A stretch of 5,017 nt of DNA, taken from contig JACUUS010000161.1 of assembly GCA_014859215.1 (NCBI GenBank), forward strand, positions 1-5,017, read 5' to 3'. Positions 4,529-5,017 of the stretch are shown here, piece after piece. A program made the translations under genes and the position numbers. The notes below the pieces were generated by a model. It did not search any database. It worked only from the letters and a program-made list of their open reading frames with translations, and had not been told where the DNA came from. Within the stretch, counting starts at the first letter, position 1. Every line of letters starts with the position of its first letter. This stretch comes from Dehalococcoidia bacterium. GTDB lineage: Bacteria > Chloroflexota > Dehalococcoidia > SZUA-161.

Positions 4529-4557
4529 TTGACAGCATTAGCAATAATAGTTATTAT
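4529..4557 (+). promoter_or_regulatory. Strong sigma-70-type promoter of the PerR gene
   Basis: TTGACA (4529-4534, perfect -35) is followed after exactly 17 bases by TATTAT (4552-4557, five of six for the -10). The predicted start is near 4564, only about two bases before the ATG at 4566, so the mRNA should be essentially leaderless. No Shine-Dalgarno precedes that ATG, in agreement. Confidence 0.75.
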
Positions 4558-4562
4558 TACTA
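4539..4562. promoter_or_regulatory. Probable PerR/Fur autoregulatory operator
   Basis: AATAATA (4543-4549) and TATTATT (4552-4558) are perfect inverted arms around GT. The symmetry extends one step further with TAG (4539-4541) and CTA (4560-4562), interrupted by one unmatched pair (C4542/A4559). The 24-bp palindrome covers the whole -10 element. Fur-family repressors typically bind AT-rich dyads of this kind over their own promoters. The 15 bases from 4545 match the Bacillus Per box at 11 of 14 defined positions by hand count. Binding by the adjacent PerR is inferred. Confidence 0.65.
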
Positions 4563-4565
4563 GGC

Positions 4566-5017
4566 ATGCAGAGAAGGACAAGGCAGAAAGACTCGATTAT
4601 AAGGGTGCTGAAGAGCACGACCTCGCATCCGGGCGCTGACTGGATATATGAGCAGGTGCGCAAGGAGATACCCAACGTCAGCCTGGGGACGGTGTACCGC
4701 AACCTGAAACGTATGGCGGAGGCGGGTGAGATCATGGAATTGAGCTGCTTCGAGGACATATCCCGCTTCGACGGTAACATGGATAACCACTACCATTTCA
4801 GGTGCGATGGATGCGGCAGGGTCCTGGATGTCGACGAGCCGGTTGACAGGGAAATAGAGACCAGGGTGGCCCGCAGGACCGGCCTCATGGTCACCGGCCA
4901 CCGCCTGGAGCTGCGCGGGCTCTGCACGGCCTGCCGGCTGTCTCATGAAGGGACTACGGCACCCGGCTGGGTTTCAGAAAGCAAGGAGGTAAAGAGGGAC
5001 ATGACGAAGTACAAGTG
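4566..5017 (+). CDS. perR: PerR-type Fur-family transcriptional repressor (3' end outside window)
   Basis: The first 150 codons are present and open to the right edge. Residues 20-57 are the Fur winged helix (HPGADWIYEQVRKEIP, then SLGTVYRNLKRM as recognition helix). All five residues that bind the regulatory metal in Bacillus PerR have equivalents: H21, D69 (in RFDGNMDNHYH), H75, H77 and D88. Aspartate at the last position favours PerR over Fur. The structural zinc site is complete: C80-x2-C83 and C120-x2-C123, separated by the same 37 residues as in Bacillus PerR. The protein should sense peroxide by metal-catalysed histidine oxidation and repress stress genes. ATG 4566 is the first start after an in-frame TAG (4548). 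It has no Shine-Dalgarno and lies 2 bases from the predicted transcription start, so translation is probably leaderless. Beyond C123 there are already 27 residues, where Bacillus PerR has about six. The tail runs through a Shine-Dalgarno and an ATG at 5001; it either ends at base 5018 (if TGA) or continues as a fusion. Confidence 0.93.
   Translation, partial: MQRRTRQKDSIIRVLKSTTSHPGADWIYEQVRKEIPNVSLGTVYRNLKRMAEAGEIMELSCFEDISRFDGNMDNHYHFRCDGCGRVLDVDEPVDREIETRVARRTGLMVTGHRLELRGLCTACRLSHEGTTAPGWVSESKEVKRDMTKYK
4983..4990 (+). promoter_or_regulatory. Strong Shine-Dalgarno inside the 3' part of the PerR frame
   Basis: AAGGAGGT (4983-4990) is a near-perfect Shine-Dalgarno 10 bases before an ATG at 5001. 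It sits in frame within the open PerR coding frame, suggesting an internal or overlapping translation start. Confidence 0.5.
5001..5017 (+). CDS. Possible start of a rubredoxin-like gene, cut by the window edge
   Basis: ATG 5001 follows AAGGAGGT and encodes MTKYK plus a codon beginning TG. If that codon is cysteine, MTKYKC is how many small rubredoxin-type and rubrerythrin-associated proteins begin (next expected: xxCGY). Rubredoxin and rubrerythrin genes often lie beside perR in anaerobes, which supports the guess. Only five full codons are visible. They share the frame of the upstream repressor, so they may instead be its tail (if the next base makes TGA) or the start of a fused domain. Confidence 0.3.

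Overview
The window looks bacterial, moderately GC-rich, and carries ordinary Shine-Dalgarno sites and sigma-70-type promoters. A PerR-type peroxide sensor, possibly followed by the start of a rubredoxin-like protein, suggests an anaerobe or microaerophile. My taxonomic guess is Dehalococcoidia-like Chloroflexota, but this rests on general resemblance only. There are no tRNAs, rRNAs, CRISPR arrays or intact mobile elements.

Layout, left to right. (1) Bases 2-205 hold the C-terminal end of an unidentified helical protein. (2) Bases 206-769 have no intact gene; the minus strand carries what looks like a decayed piece of an M20-family deacetylase/peptidase (349-609). (3) 770-1429 is a GNAT-type N-acetyltransferase. 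(4) 1430-1714 is a leader region with a 9-bp inverted repeat, a possible 12-codon leader ORF and a hairpin over the ribosome binding site of the next gene. (5) 1715-1993 encodes a 92-residue four-cysteine protein. Its 3' end overlaps, on the opposite strand, a predicted small RNA of about 95 nt (2051 down to 1957) with its own promoter and a strong intrinsic terminator. (6) 2129-2464 (minus) encodes a 111-residue protein of unknown function with an SSCCG motif and its own promoter. (7) 2638-2757 encodes a 39-residue single-span membrane microprotein. (8) 2952-4310 is tldD, a metalloprotease subunit, with a promoter, a Per-box-like operator and a terminator-like leader hairpin in front. (9) 4311-4565 holds short repeats, two REP-like hairpins and a very good promoter overlapped by a 24-bp imperfect palindrome. 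(10) 4566 to the right edge is a PerR-type Fur-family repressor, open to the last base. Its reading frame runs straight through a strong Shine-Dalgarno and an ATG (5001) followed by TKYK and a codon beginning TG.

The most coherent story is at the right: a peroxide-sensing repressor that probably controls itself through the palindrome on its -10 element, with a similar AT-rich palindrome on the -10 of tldD. This would place the TldD protease under peroxide/iron control. The other notable item is the antisense/convergent small RNA at 1957-2051. Most other genes are small conserved-looking orphans with no assignable function.
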